From the NCBI GenBank assembly GCA_945870175.1, contig CAMBRJ010000107.1, forward strand, positions 1 through 8,188: a DNA stretch of 8,188 bases. Direction: 5' to 3'. The notes below the pieces were generated by a model. That model did no database searches. It had not been told where the DNA came from and worked only from the letters and a program-made list of their open reading frames with translations. The stretch comes from Gemmatimonas phototrophica (GTDB lineage: Bacteria; Gemmatimonadota; Gemmatimonadetes; Gemmatimonadales; Gemmatimonadaceae). Positions 1 through 5,562 of the stretch are shown in pieces. The first letter of the stretch is position 1. Each line of letters starts with the position of its first letter. Both the position numbers and the translations under genes were made by a program.

Positions 1-288
1 CAGCCAAAGTACAAACCGGTCACGGTCAGCGTGGACGACACCGCATTGCGGGCCACGTACTTCAACAATATAAGGCGCTGCGGACCACGCGAACCACACG
101 ATGAGAAAGCCGCCCCAACTCCATCCGGCGCGAAGGGCGATCGATCCGACCACGGTGGCCGCGATGGCACCGCTGGGGCGAAGACTGCCCTGATGCCACG
201 CGGCGGCCGCCAAGACCGTCGCCAGGCCGATCGCGAGCAGTCCCGAGGGACCTGATGCGCTCCACCACGCGGGCACGGAGGCCGACAC
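1..288 (-). CDS. DUF92-like integral membrane protein, N-terminal part (runs off left edge)
   Basis: An open minus-strand frame enters from a GTG at 286-288, eight bases after the stop of the anti-sigma-like gene, and stays open to the window edge. Its first ~68 residues are hydrophobic. They hold a helix of the type GLLAIGLATVLAAAAW, then LRPSGAIAATVVGS, then GWSWGGFLIVWFAW. This order (helix, L-x-P-S-G-A-x-A-A-x-x-V-G, G-W, second helix) is how DUF92/TIGR00297 membrane proteins of unknown function begin. The start is uncertain: no clear Shine-Dalgarno is seen, and a second GTG lies at 274-276. Beyond about position 90 the frame loses its GC-rich third positions and its hydrophobic character, so the true gene may end or shift there (see the 3-92 entry). 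The family assignment is from motif memory only; another small membrane family is possible. Confidence 0.4.
   Translation of the reverse strand, partial: MSASVPAWWSASGPSGLLAIGLATVLAAAAWHQGSLRPSGAIAATVVGSIALRAGWSWGGFLIVWFAWSAAPYIVEVRGPQCGVVHADRDRFVLWL
3..92 (-). other. Possible fragment of an oligopeptide-type ABC permease in a shifted frame
   Basis: In a frame different from the DUF92-like one, the minus strand from about 92 to 3 reads PQRLILLKYVARNAV followed by SSTLTVTGLYFG. Nearly all third codon positions are G or C. This resembles the cytoplasmic-loop and helix segment of DppB/OppB-type inner-membrane permeases, whose usual pattern is ...R-x-I-L-x-x-Y-V-x-R-N-A-x-x-P-x-x-T-V-x-G-L-x-x-G. 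Only about 30 residues are visible. It has no start of its own and directly abuts the DUF92-like frame, so it could be a recombination junction, a chimeric assembly end, or chance similarity. Confidence 0.3.
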
Positions 289-296
289 GACGTCGA

Positions 297-611
297 TCAG
301 GGCGATGACAGGATCGTTTCGGCTCGCCGACGTAACGCCTCACTGGCCCGCGCCGTCTCGCGCTCGCGCGCGCCGACCGCGCGCAGGGCGGCCCGCAGGG
401 CGCTCATCTGTTGCGCGAGGCGGGTGCACGGGGCGCACGACGCGAGGTGCGCCCGCACCAGGGGAACCAGTGGGCGATCACACACGTCGTGCAGCGTGAG
501 CTCGCCGTCGACGAAAGCATCGAGATGCGCGCGGACGAGCGAGCAGACAGCGGGGGACGCCGCCGGCGCGTCGGGAGGGAGATTCTGTGCCAATATGTGG
601 AAACGCTGCAT
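297..611 (-). CDS. Putative zinc-type (zf-HC2) anti-sigma factor, soluble, 104 aa
   Basis: The protein carries the pattern of zinc-binding anti-sigma domains: Cys23, then HLDAFVDGEL (29-38), then H55-x3-C59-x2-C62 in HLASCAPC. Such proteins bind ECF-type sigma factors in the cytoplasm and release them on a signal. No membrane segment follows the finger. The C-terminal ~40 residues are Ala/Arg/Glu-rich and probably helical. I chose the ATG at 609-611. The longer in-frame version, to about 710, adds only a low-complexity Arg/Pro/Ser tail. No sigma-factor gene lies next to it in the window: the gene upstream is divergent and the gene downstream is the DUF92-like membrane protein, eight bases away. 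The partner sigma is therefore not visible. An alternative role is a zinc-finger-like regulatory domain in another context. Confidence 0.6.
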   Translation of the reverse strand: MQRFHILAQNLPPDAPAASPAVCSLVRAHLDAFVDGELTLHDVCDRPLVPLVRAHLASCAPCTRLAQQMSALRAALRAVGARERETARASEALRRRAETILSSP

Positions 612-671
612 GTCCCGCCGCAAAAATGCAAGGTGGCGAGGCGAACCGTACGATGCTCGTCTCGGCGGCTG

Positions 672-701
672 GCGCCTCGATGGGCCGCGCCTCGACGGCC
701 C
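672..701. repeat. Two tandem imperfect 15-base repeats
   Basis: GCGCCTCGATGGGCC (672-686) is followed directly by GCGCCTCGACGGCCC (687-701), with 13 of 15 positions identical. It lies in the non-coding spacer upstream of the anti-sigma-like gene. It may be a small slippage duplication; no function is apparent. Confidence 0.5.
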
Positions 702-740
702 GCACGGCAAATTCGTCCGTTACGAGGCGGTCCGCTTGTA

Positions 741-760
741 AACGTGACTGGGAACACGTT
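741..760. promoter_or_regulatory. Inverted repeat AACGTG-N8-CACGTT in the divergent spacer
   Basis: Perfect 6-base arms (741-746 and 755-760) are separated by eight bases. They sit 12 bases before the GTG of the V4R-like gene, inside the 160-base spacer between two divergent genes. This spacing and symmetry are typical of a dimeric repressor site. A weak promoter-like pair for the plus gene overlaps it: TTGTAA at 736-741, then 17 bases, then TTAGCA at 759-764, the latter a poor -10 match. A 6-base palindrome can arise by chance, so the regulatory role is inference. Confidence 0.3.
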
Positions 761-771
761 AGCATCCTCCC

Positions 772-1455
772 GTGTCCTCTCTTATTGACGGCCGGCCCGC
801 CCGCGCCACTGTCCTGGCTGAACCGACGCTGTCGCTCGCCGGCCATCCGCTCGACGCACGGCTCCCGCTGGCGCTGCTCGAGGCCGTCAAGGCCATCGAT
901 ACGCCGGAGGAGGAGCTCGACACCGAGCTCGTGCACGAGCTCCGCAATAAGCGGCTCGGCTTGAGTGACACGGTCTACCAGCAGATCCGTCGCTACAGTG
1001 ACGCGGTGCGCGGCCGGCATCGCGTCGCGTTCGATGAAGTGCTGGCGCTGGCCCGACTGATCGGGCGTCGTCCCGATGCCGATCTCGCCTTCCGCGAGGC
1101 GGGACGTCGTTGGGCCCGCTCGTACGTCGGCACCGTCAGTGGCCTGCAGCGCAGTGCCGCGCGGTCGCTGCCGTCGCTGATCGGCCGGCCGATCGCCTTG
1201 CGTCTGCTTCGCAAGCTCTCGCGGCGCTATATGGATGGCGTGCTCGTGCGTCAGGGCAGCGCGTTGCTACTCGACGTGGCCTCGCCCGTATCGGCCGATG
1301 CTGCCCCTCGTGCGGCCGGGTGCGGTCTCTACGAGGCGGCGTTCCGGGAAGCCCTGCGGTTGCTCGCCGACGCCGATGGGGCGATCGAGCATGTCATGTG
1401 CCGCTCGCGCGGTGATCGCCACTGTCAGTGGCGCGCCGAGTGGCGCCGCCGCTGA
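772..1455 (+). CDS. V4R (4-vinyl-reductase-type) ligand-binding-domain-like protein, 227 aa
   Basis: The C-terminal end carries the signature of V4R/BchJ-like and related small-molecule-binding domains: G-C-G-L-Y-E-A-A-F-R-E-A-L-R-L-L, then a short strand, then C210-x7-C218 in CRSRGDRHCQW (compare the family pattern C-x-A-x-G-D-x-x-C-x-W/F). The middle is alpha-helical and Arg/Leu-rich. There is no signal peptide or membrane helix, so it is probably cytosolic. V4R domains act as ligand sensors or accessory proteins, for example BchJ in bacteriochlorophyll synthesis, but nothing in this window links it to pigments. The start is a GTG with no clear Shine-Dalgarno; the first ~40 residues are poorly defined and a later start is possible. 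It is followed by a strong hairpin and then the M24 peptidase. The assignment rests on the C-terminal motif only; the myxobacterial DUF2378 family has a similar layout. Confidence 0.5.
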   Translation: MSSLIDGRPARATVLAEPTLSLAGHPLDARLPLALLEAVKAIDTPEEELDTELVHELRNKRLGLSDTVYQQIRRYSDAVRGRHRVAFDEVLALARLIGRRPDADLAFREAGRRWARSYVGTVSGLQRSAARSLPSLIGRPIALRLLRKLSRRYMDGVLVRQGSALLLDVASPVSADAAPRAAGCGLYEAAFREALRLLADADGAIEHVMCRSRGDRHCQWRAEWRRR

Positions 1456-1466
1456 TTTGATGAAAG

Positions 1467-1490
1467 GCCTCGCCGAATCGTCGGCGGGGC
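1467..1490 (+). terminator. 10-bp GC hairpin after the V4R-like gene (attenuator or terminator-like, no T tract)
   Basis: GCCTCGCCGA (1467-1476), loop ATCG, TCGGCGGGGC (1481-1490). All ten pairs form if one G-U wobble is allowed. It lies 11 bases after the TGA of the V4R-like gene and 35 bases before the ATG chosen for the peptidase. No run of T follows, so it is not a classic intrinsic terminator. It may protect the upstream mRNA end or reduce read-through. If the peptidase began at the alternative ATG at 1460, the hairpin would be inside its coding region. Confidence 0.4.
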
Positions 1491-1525
1491 GTAGCTGGTG
1501 CATTGGTCCTGACATCCCGACTGCC

Positions 1526-2707
1526 ATGCTGAACCCAGAAATGCTGCCGCGCCTGCAGCAGTTGCTTGCCGACGCCGATCTCGACGGATGGTTGTTGTAC
1601 GACTTCCGTGGTACGAACGCCATCGCGTCGGGGCTGCTGGGCTTCGATGGCCTCGTCTCTCGTCGCGTGTTCGCGCTGATCCCGCGTGCCGGGCTGCCCA
1701 TCGGTATTGCCCACGCGATCGAGCCGGGGCCGTGGGCGCGCTGGCCGAAGGCGTGGCCGCTCCGCACGTATACGGGCTGGCGCGCCCTCGAGGCGGAGGT
1801 CGCGTCGCTGGTGCAGGGCAAGCGCGTCGCGATGGAGTACTCGCCGGGCGATGCGATTCCGTATCTCGATCGCGTGCCCGCGGGCGTGCTCGACATGGTT
1901 CGCGCGGCCGGCGCGACGGTGGTGTGCTCGGGTGATCTCGTGTCGCAGATCTACGCCACGTGGACCCCCGACCAGCTGCGGTCGCACGAACGCGCGGCCG
2001 AACGCATTATGCACATCGCGACGGACGCCATGGCGTACGCCGGCGAGATGGTCGCCGCGGGAACGCCCGTCGCCGAGCATGAGCTGCAGGGCCGCATCCT
2101 CGAAGCCTTTGAACGCGCCGGACTGGAGACGCATCACGGCCCCGATGTCGCCGCCAGCGAGAACGCGGCCAATCCGCACTATATGCCGTCGGCGTCCTCG
2201 CCGCGGCTGATTCAGCGCGGCGACACGCTGCTGATTGACCTGTGGGCGCGTGAACCGAACGGCGGCGTGTATGCCGATCAGACATGGATGGCGTCGCTGG
2301 GTGCGCCGAGCGCGCGGGTGGTCACGGTGTGGGAGGCGGTGCGAGATGCACGTGATGCGGCGCTCACCTTGCTGCAGAGTCGGATCAGCGCTGGCATCCC
2401 GGTGCGCGGCGGGGAGGCCGATGACGCGGCGCGTGCCGTGATCGAGGCGCGCGGTTTCGGTGCGCAGTTCTGGCATCGCACGGGGCACAGCATCGACTCG
2501 CGTGAATTGCACGGCTCTGGACCGCAGATCGACAATCTGGAATCGCGAGATGACCGTCTGCTCATTCCCGGCGTCGGATTCTCGATCGAACCGGGCATCT
2601 ACCTTCCCGGCGAGCTGGGCGTGCGTTCGGAAGTGAACGCGTACGTGGCCGAGGATTCGTTGCTGGTGACGCCGGGCGTGGTGCAGCGCGATCTGATCGT
2701 GGTTTGA
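1526..2707 (+). CDS. M24B family Xaa-Pro peptidase (aminopeptidase P / prolidase type), 393 aa
   Basis: This metallopeptidase should remove an N-terminal residue before proline or split Xaa-Pro dipeptides in the cytosol. Residues ~1-150 match the creatinase-like N-terminal domain (DGWLLYDFRGTNAI near the start). Residues ~160-393 form the pita-bread catalytic domain. All five metal ligands of the family are present: D238, D251 (YADQT), H321 (HRTGHSID, with H317 four residues earlier), E355 (SIEPGIY) and E369 (RSEVNAY). The spacing between the two aspartates is 13 residues, against the usual 11, implying a two-residue insertion in that loop. The start is taken at the ATG at 1526, giving the usual family N-terminus. 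An ATG at 1460 would add 22 residues coded across a hairpin. No good Shine-Dalgarno is visible for either. The next gene starts nine bases after the stop. PepP against PepQ cannot be decided here. Confidence 0.9.
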   Translation: MLNPEMLPRLQQLLADADLDGWLLYDFRGTNAIASGLLGFDGLVSRRVFALIPRAGLPIGIAHAIEPGPWARWPKAWPLRTYTGWRALEAEVASLVQGKRVAMEYSPGDAIPYLDRVPAGVLDMVRAAGATVVCSGDLVSQIYATWTPDQLRSHERAAERIMHIATDAMAYAGEMVAAGTPVAEHELQGRILEAFERAGLETHHGPDVAASENAANPHYMPSASSPRLIQRGDTLLIDLWAREPNGGVYADQTWMASLGAPSARVVTVWEAVRDARDAALTLLQSRISAGIPVRGGEADDAARAVIEARGFGAQFWHRTGHSIDSRELHGSGPQIDNLESRDDRLLIPGVGFSIEPGIYLPGELGVRSEVNAYVAEDSLLVTPGVVQRDLIVV

Positions 2708-2710
2708 GGG
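2706..2710 (+). promoter_or_regulatory. Shine-Dalgarno GAGGG for the lipoprotein gene
   Basis: GAGGG overlaps the TGA stop of the peptidase gene and lies five bases before the GTG at 2716. This supports that GTG as the start of the lipoprotein gene, rather than the TTG at 2704 that overlaps the stop, and suggests translational coupling of the two genes. Confidence 0.55.
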
Positions 2711-2715
2711 CTCGC

Positions 2716-3549
2716 GTGGACGGCCGTCGCGCGGTGATGCTGTTGGCGGCGCTGGTTGGGTGCGAAGAGTCGCGCGCGACCGATGAAGCAAATGGGCGCA
2801 TTGCCGATGTCGAGGTGACGCCCGGGGCGGATCACGCGACGGCCGTTGTGCGCGACAGCGGGGTGCTGTCGCTGGCGCGGGCGGCCGGTGGCGCGGATGG
2901 ATTGCGGTACACGGTGTCGGCGCCGGACAGCAGCGGCTTTATCGTGGGGAAGATCGGCGGTGGCGCACCGCGTGATACGAGCATCACCCCGACGCATGAT
3001 CTATCGGTGTGCCGCCCGTTCACGCAGTCGCTGGTGCCCAGCCGCGATGGTGGTGTGGGGAACAGCGTGGTGTGGCTGGTGGGGGTCGCCACCGGACCGC
3101 GTGACGACGCGCCCCGTCGCGTGCGTGTCCTGCTCGACGGCTGCCGCCTCGATCCGCGCGTGCAGCGCGTGGTGGCGGGCGGTACGGTCATGCTCACGTC
3201 GCGCGATGCCATGATGACGCGCTTGCAATTCATCGACGTCGGCGGCGTGTCGGCGTCACGCGGCACCGTATTGTTCAACGATGCGGGGCAGGTGGTCCCC
3301 ACCAGCGACGCGGCCAAGGTGCCGGGGCTCGTGCAGATTCGCGACGATCTCCATCCGTGGGTGCGCGCCTATCTGGCGGTCACGCCGCATCCCTTCGTGG
3401 CCGTCACCGCCGCCGACGGCGCGTTCCGTTTCGACAATGTCCCGCCGGGGAGCTACACGTTGGTCGTGTGGCACGAACGCTTCGGCACCAAACAGCAGCG
3501 CGTGCGGGTCGACGCCCATGTGGAAACGCGGGTCGAGCTCACGTACTGA
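2716..3549 (+). CDS. Lipoprotein of the cupredoxin / carboxypeptidase-regulatory-like family, copper site apparently lost, 277 aa
   Basis: A short signal (RR, then AVMLLAALVG) ends in a lipobox LVGC with Cys16, so the protein is probably lipidated and faces the periplasm or outer membrane. The rest follows a known layout: an N-terminal region with a single Cys (SVCRPF), a strand VVWLVGV, a cupredoxin-like core (LDGCRLDPRVQRVVAGG), the LHPWVRAYLAV segment (His213), then a C-terminal carboxypeptidase-regulatory-like beta domain (AADGAFRFDNVPPGSYTLVVWHE, quoted in part: DGAFRF, VPPGSYTL, VVWHERFG). Related proteins usually have H-N-x-H in the core and C-x-x-H-P-W-M for copper. Here the first His site reads SRDAMMTRL, and the second reads R-D-D-L-H-P-W-V, so Cys and Met are replaced. 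The role is unknown; it may be structural or carbohydrate/protein-binding. It is coupled to the peptidase gene upstream. The start at GTG 2716 rests on the GAGGG site. Confidence 0.7.
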   Translation: MDGRRAVMLLAALVGCEESRATDEANGRIADVEVTPGADHATAVVRDSGVLSLARAAGGADGLRYTVSAPDSSGFIVGKIGGGAPRDTSITPTHDLSVCRPFTQSLVPSRDGGVGNSVVWLVGVATGPRDDAPRRVRVLLDGCRLDPRVQRVVAGGTVMLTSRDAMMTRLQFIDVGGVSASRGTVLFNDAGQVVPTSDAAKVPGLVQIRDDLHPWVRAYLAVTPHPFVAVTAADGAFRFDNVPPGSYTLVVWHERFGTKQQRVRVDAHVETRVELTY

Positions 3550-3611
3550 GACACACGCTCTCGGCGCTCTCATTCGCCGAGCGCCGTTCCGACGGCCTCG
3601 ACGAACTGCTC

Positions 3612-3726
3612 ACGCAGAGGCGCAGAGAGCGCAGGGGCCGCAGAGGGGCATGGCGTTAGCTGAACAGGCCGAGCAGAGACAACGCGCAGAAGAGAAAAAG
3701 AAATCGATTTCTCTGCGCCTCTGCGT
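3612..3726. repeat. Long inverted repeat of CAGAG/CTCTGCG type in a convergent gap
   Basis: ACGCAGAGGCGCAGAGA (3612-3628) is the exact reverse complement of TCTCTGCGCCTCTGCGT (3710-3726), separated by 81 bases. The interval holds further CGCAG/GCAGAG copies and a 14-base perfect palindrome AGAAATCGATTTCT (3699-3712) that overlaps the right arm. The right arm is followed by another CTCTGCGTGA copy. The repeat fills the 232-base gap between two genes that end facing each other (stops at 3549 and 3782), which otherwise holds no gene. Similar CTCTGCG intergenic repeats are, as I recall, scattered in several GC-rich bacterial genomes. It could work as a bidirectional transcription stop or be a non-autonomous mobile or REP-like element. 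Both roles are inference; the repeat itself is seen. Confidence 0.8.
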
Positions 3727-3781
3727 ACTCTGCGTGATCAGTTCCAGCGACCCCGAATTCACCCGCCGCACCGTCAGCCGA

Positions 3782-5509
3782 TCAGCTCAGCTGATGCAAC
3801 CGCGCAAACAATCCATTCTCGCGCTGCAGCAGTTCGTCGTGACTGCCGGTCTCCACGATGCGGCCCTGGTCGAGCACCACCACCCGGTCGGCGCGACGCA
3901 CGGTGCTGAGGCGATGCGCGATGAGCAGCGTGGTGCGACCCTGCAGCAGTTGCTCGAGCGCTTGCTCGACATACCGCTCGCTTTCGGTGTCGAGACTCGA
4001 CGTGGCTTCGTCAAGGATCACCACGGCCGGGTCCTTCAAAAACACGCGCGCGATCGCGATACGCTGCCGTTGACCGCCGGAGAGTTTCACGCCGCGCTCG
4101 CCGACGCGCGTGCTCCACTGTTCGGGGAGGCGTTCGATGAACTCCCACGCGTGCGCGGCCTCGGCGGCGCGCAGCACGTCGGCGTCGCTGGCATCGGGGC
4201 GCGCATAGGCGATGTTCTCGCGGATGCTGCCGCTGAACAGCACGGGCTCCTGCGGCACGATTCCGATAGCGCCGCGCAGTGTGTCGAGCGAGAGCTCGCG
4301 GATGTCGATGCCGTCGAGCGAGATTCGCCCCGCGGTGACATCCCAAAAGCGCGGCAGCAGGCTCGCGATCGTGGTCTTGCCGGCGCCCGAGCGCCCAACC
4401 AGCGCGACGACTTCACCCGGCGCGATGTCGAGAGAAATATCCTGTACCACGTCGGGCAGATCGGGCTGATACCGGAACGCCACCGCCTGCAGCGTCACCG
4501 CGCCGCGTACCGGCTCGGTGAACCGACGCGGATGCTCCGGCTCGCGTACCGTGGGCTCGGCATCGAGCAGGTCGAACACGCGGCTGGCGGCGCCGATGGC
4601 TTCCTGAAAGTTGCCGAATAGCGTGGCCAAAGTTCCGACCGCCGCGGCGACGAACAGCGCGTAGAACAGAAACGCCACCAACGTACCCGCCGTGAGCTTG
4701 CCCTCGACCACCTGCGCGCCGCCCTGCCACAGCACGGCCGCCACTGAGCCAAAGGCGACAAAGCCGACCACGCCAAAGAAGAGGGCGCGGAGGCGCGCGC
4801 GCGAGACCGCCACGCCCACGAGGTCGTGCAACAGCGCGCTGAAGCGCTGGGTCTCGATCCCTTCGCGCGTGAAACTCTGCACCGTGCGAATGGAGCCGAA
4901 CGATTCATCCGCCATGCCCATCGCCTCGCCGATGCGGTCCTGCACGCTCGTGCTGGCTTTGCGCAGCGCGCGGCCAAACGTGAAGGCCGCGACGACCACC
5001 ACGGGCACCACGGCGAGCGTGGTGAGCGTGAGACGCGGGTTCGTCACGAACATCATCGCGATGCCGCCAATCAGAAACAGCGTTTGCCGCGACAGTTCGG
5101 AGATCCACGTGCTCAGCAGCGACTGCAGCAGGGCGAGGTCGCTGCTGAGTCGGCTGGTGAGCTCGCCCGTACGACGCTCGGTGAAGAACGCCGGCGACAA
5201 CCGGATGAGATGGGCAAACGTCTGCTCGCGCAGCGTGGCGACGATCCGCTCGGTGGAGGAGCTGAGCAGAAAGACCTGCACAAAGTTCGCCACGCCCTGC
5301 ACCGCAAACACGCCGAGGAGGCCAAGCGCGATCCGGTCCAGCGCCCCACGATCTTTGAGTTCGAAGGCCGCGTCGAGCAGATAACGCAGCACGGCGGGGA
5401 AGACCAGCCCCGCCGCGGCCGCGACCACTAAGAACAGGAACGCGACCACCAGTCGCGAGGTGTACGGCCGCACCAGTGGCGCGAGGCGCGCCAGCGGGCG
5501 CGGCGACAT
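3782..5509 (-). CDS. ABC exporter half-transporter, MsbA/BmrA-like (permease fused to ATPase), 575 aa
   Basis: This exporter should work as a homodimer in the inner membrane, driving a lipid, drug or peptide out with ATP. Residues ~15-305 form the six-helix ABC exporter domain (helices near 20-45, 55-80, 135-175 as a pair, 240-265 and 270-300), with the conserved loop FTERRTGELTSRLSSD. Residues ~335-575 form the nucleotide-binding domain, with all motifs intact: Walker A GRSGAGKTT (K378), Q-loop VPQEP (Q420), signature LSGGQ (S477), Walker B VVILDE (D500, catalytic E501), H-loop IAHRLS (H532). The ATG at 5507-5509 is chosen because the family begins with such a short lead before helix 1. The open frame extends upstream through heme O synthase, but that part is a shadow. 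The start is 53 bases after the heme O synthase stop, so the genes are probably co-transcribed. Substrate unknown; MsbA-type lipid A flipping is one option, not shown by sequence. Confidence 0.93.
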   Translation of the reverse strand: MSPRPLARLAPLVRPYTSRLVVAFLFLVVAAAAGLVFPAVLRYLLDAAFELKDRGALDRIALGLLGVFAVQGVANFVQVFLLSSSTERIVATLREQTFAHLIRLSPAFFTERRTGELTSRLSSDLALLQSLLSTWISELSRQTLFLIGGIAMMFVTNPRLTLTTLAVVPVVVVAAFTFGRALRKASTSVQDRIGEAMGMADESFGSIRTVQSFTREGIETQRFSALLHDLVGVAVSRARLRALFFGVVGFVAFGSVAAVLWQGGAQVVEGKLTAGTLVAFLFYALFVAAAVGTLATLFGNFQEAIGAASRVFDLLDAEPTVREPEHPRRFTEPVRGAVTLQAVAFRYQPDLPDVVQDISLDIAPGEVVALVGRSGAGKTTIASLLPRFWDVTAGRISLDGIDIRELSLDTLRGAIGIVPQEPVLFSGSIRENIAYARPDASDADVLRAAEAAHAWEFIERLPEQWSTRVGERGVKLSGGQRQRIAIARVFLKDPAVVILDEATSSLDTESERYVEQALEQLLQGRTTLLIAHRLSTVRRADRVVVLDQGRIVETGSHDELLQRENGLFARLHQLS

Positions 5510-5527
5510 GGTCGTGCGTGATCCCGT

Positions 5528-5556
5528 CCGCGTCGTCGCGGATCGTGGCGACGCGG
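5528..5556 (-). repeat. Inverted repeat between heme O synthase and ABC exporter genes
   Basis: Perfect 8-base arms CCGCGTCG (5528-5535) and CGACGCGG (5549-5556) with a 13-base loop lie in the 53-base gap. The hairpin could stabilise or process the transcript between the two genes. It has no T tract, so full termination is unlikely. GC-rich DNA makes such repeats easy to find by chance. Confidence 0.35.
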
Positions 5557-5562
5557 GTGGGC

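Noticed and set aside
31..255. Plus-strand 74-codon frame at the left edge
   Set aside because: It is Arg/Gly-rich, matches no family I know, and lies opposite the hydrophobic DUF92-like frame.
612..710. N-terminal extension of the anti-sigma-like protein by 33 residues
   Set aside because: The extension is low-complexity Arg/Pro/Ser sequence and includes the tandem 15-base repeat; the ATG at 611 gives a compact family-like protein.
1394..2791. 465-codon minus-strand open frame over the peptidase gene
   Set aside because: It is antisense to a gene with all five M24 metal ligands; its sequence is His/Arg-rich with no recognisable domain, as expected for a mirror frame in GC-rich DNA.
3599..3740. 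CRISPR-like array in the CAGAG-rich region
   Set aside because: Copies are short, irregularly spaced and mainly inverted; there are no regular repeats with unique spacers and no cas genes.
3281..4621. 446-codon plus-strand open frame across the convergent gap
   Set aside because: It runs from the lipoprotein gene through the inverted repeat into the antisense of the ABC ATPase, both of which are clear genes in other frames.
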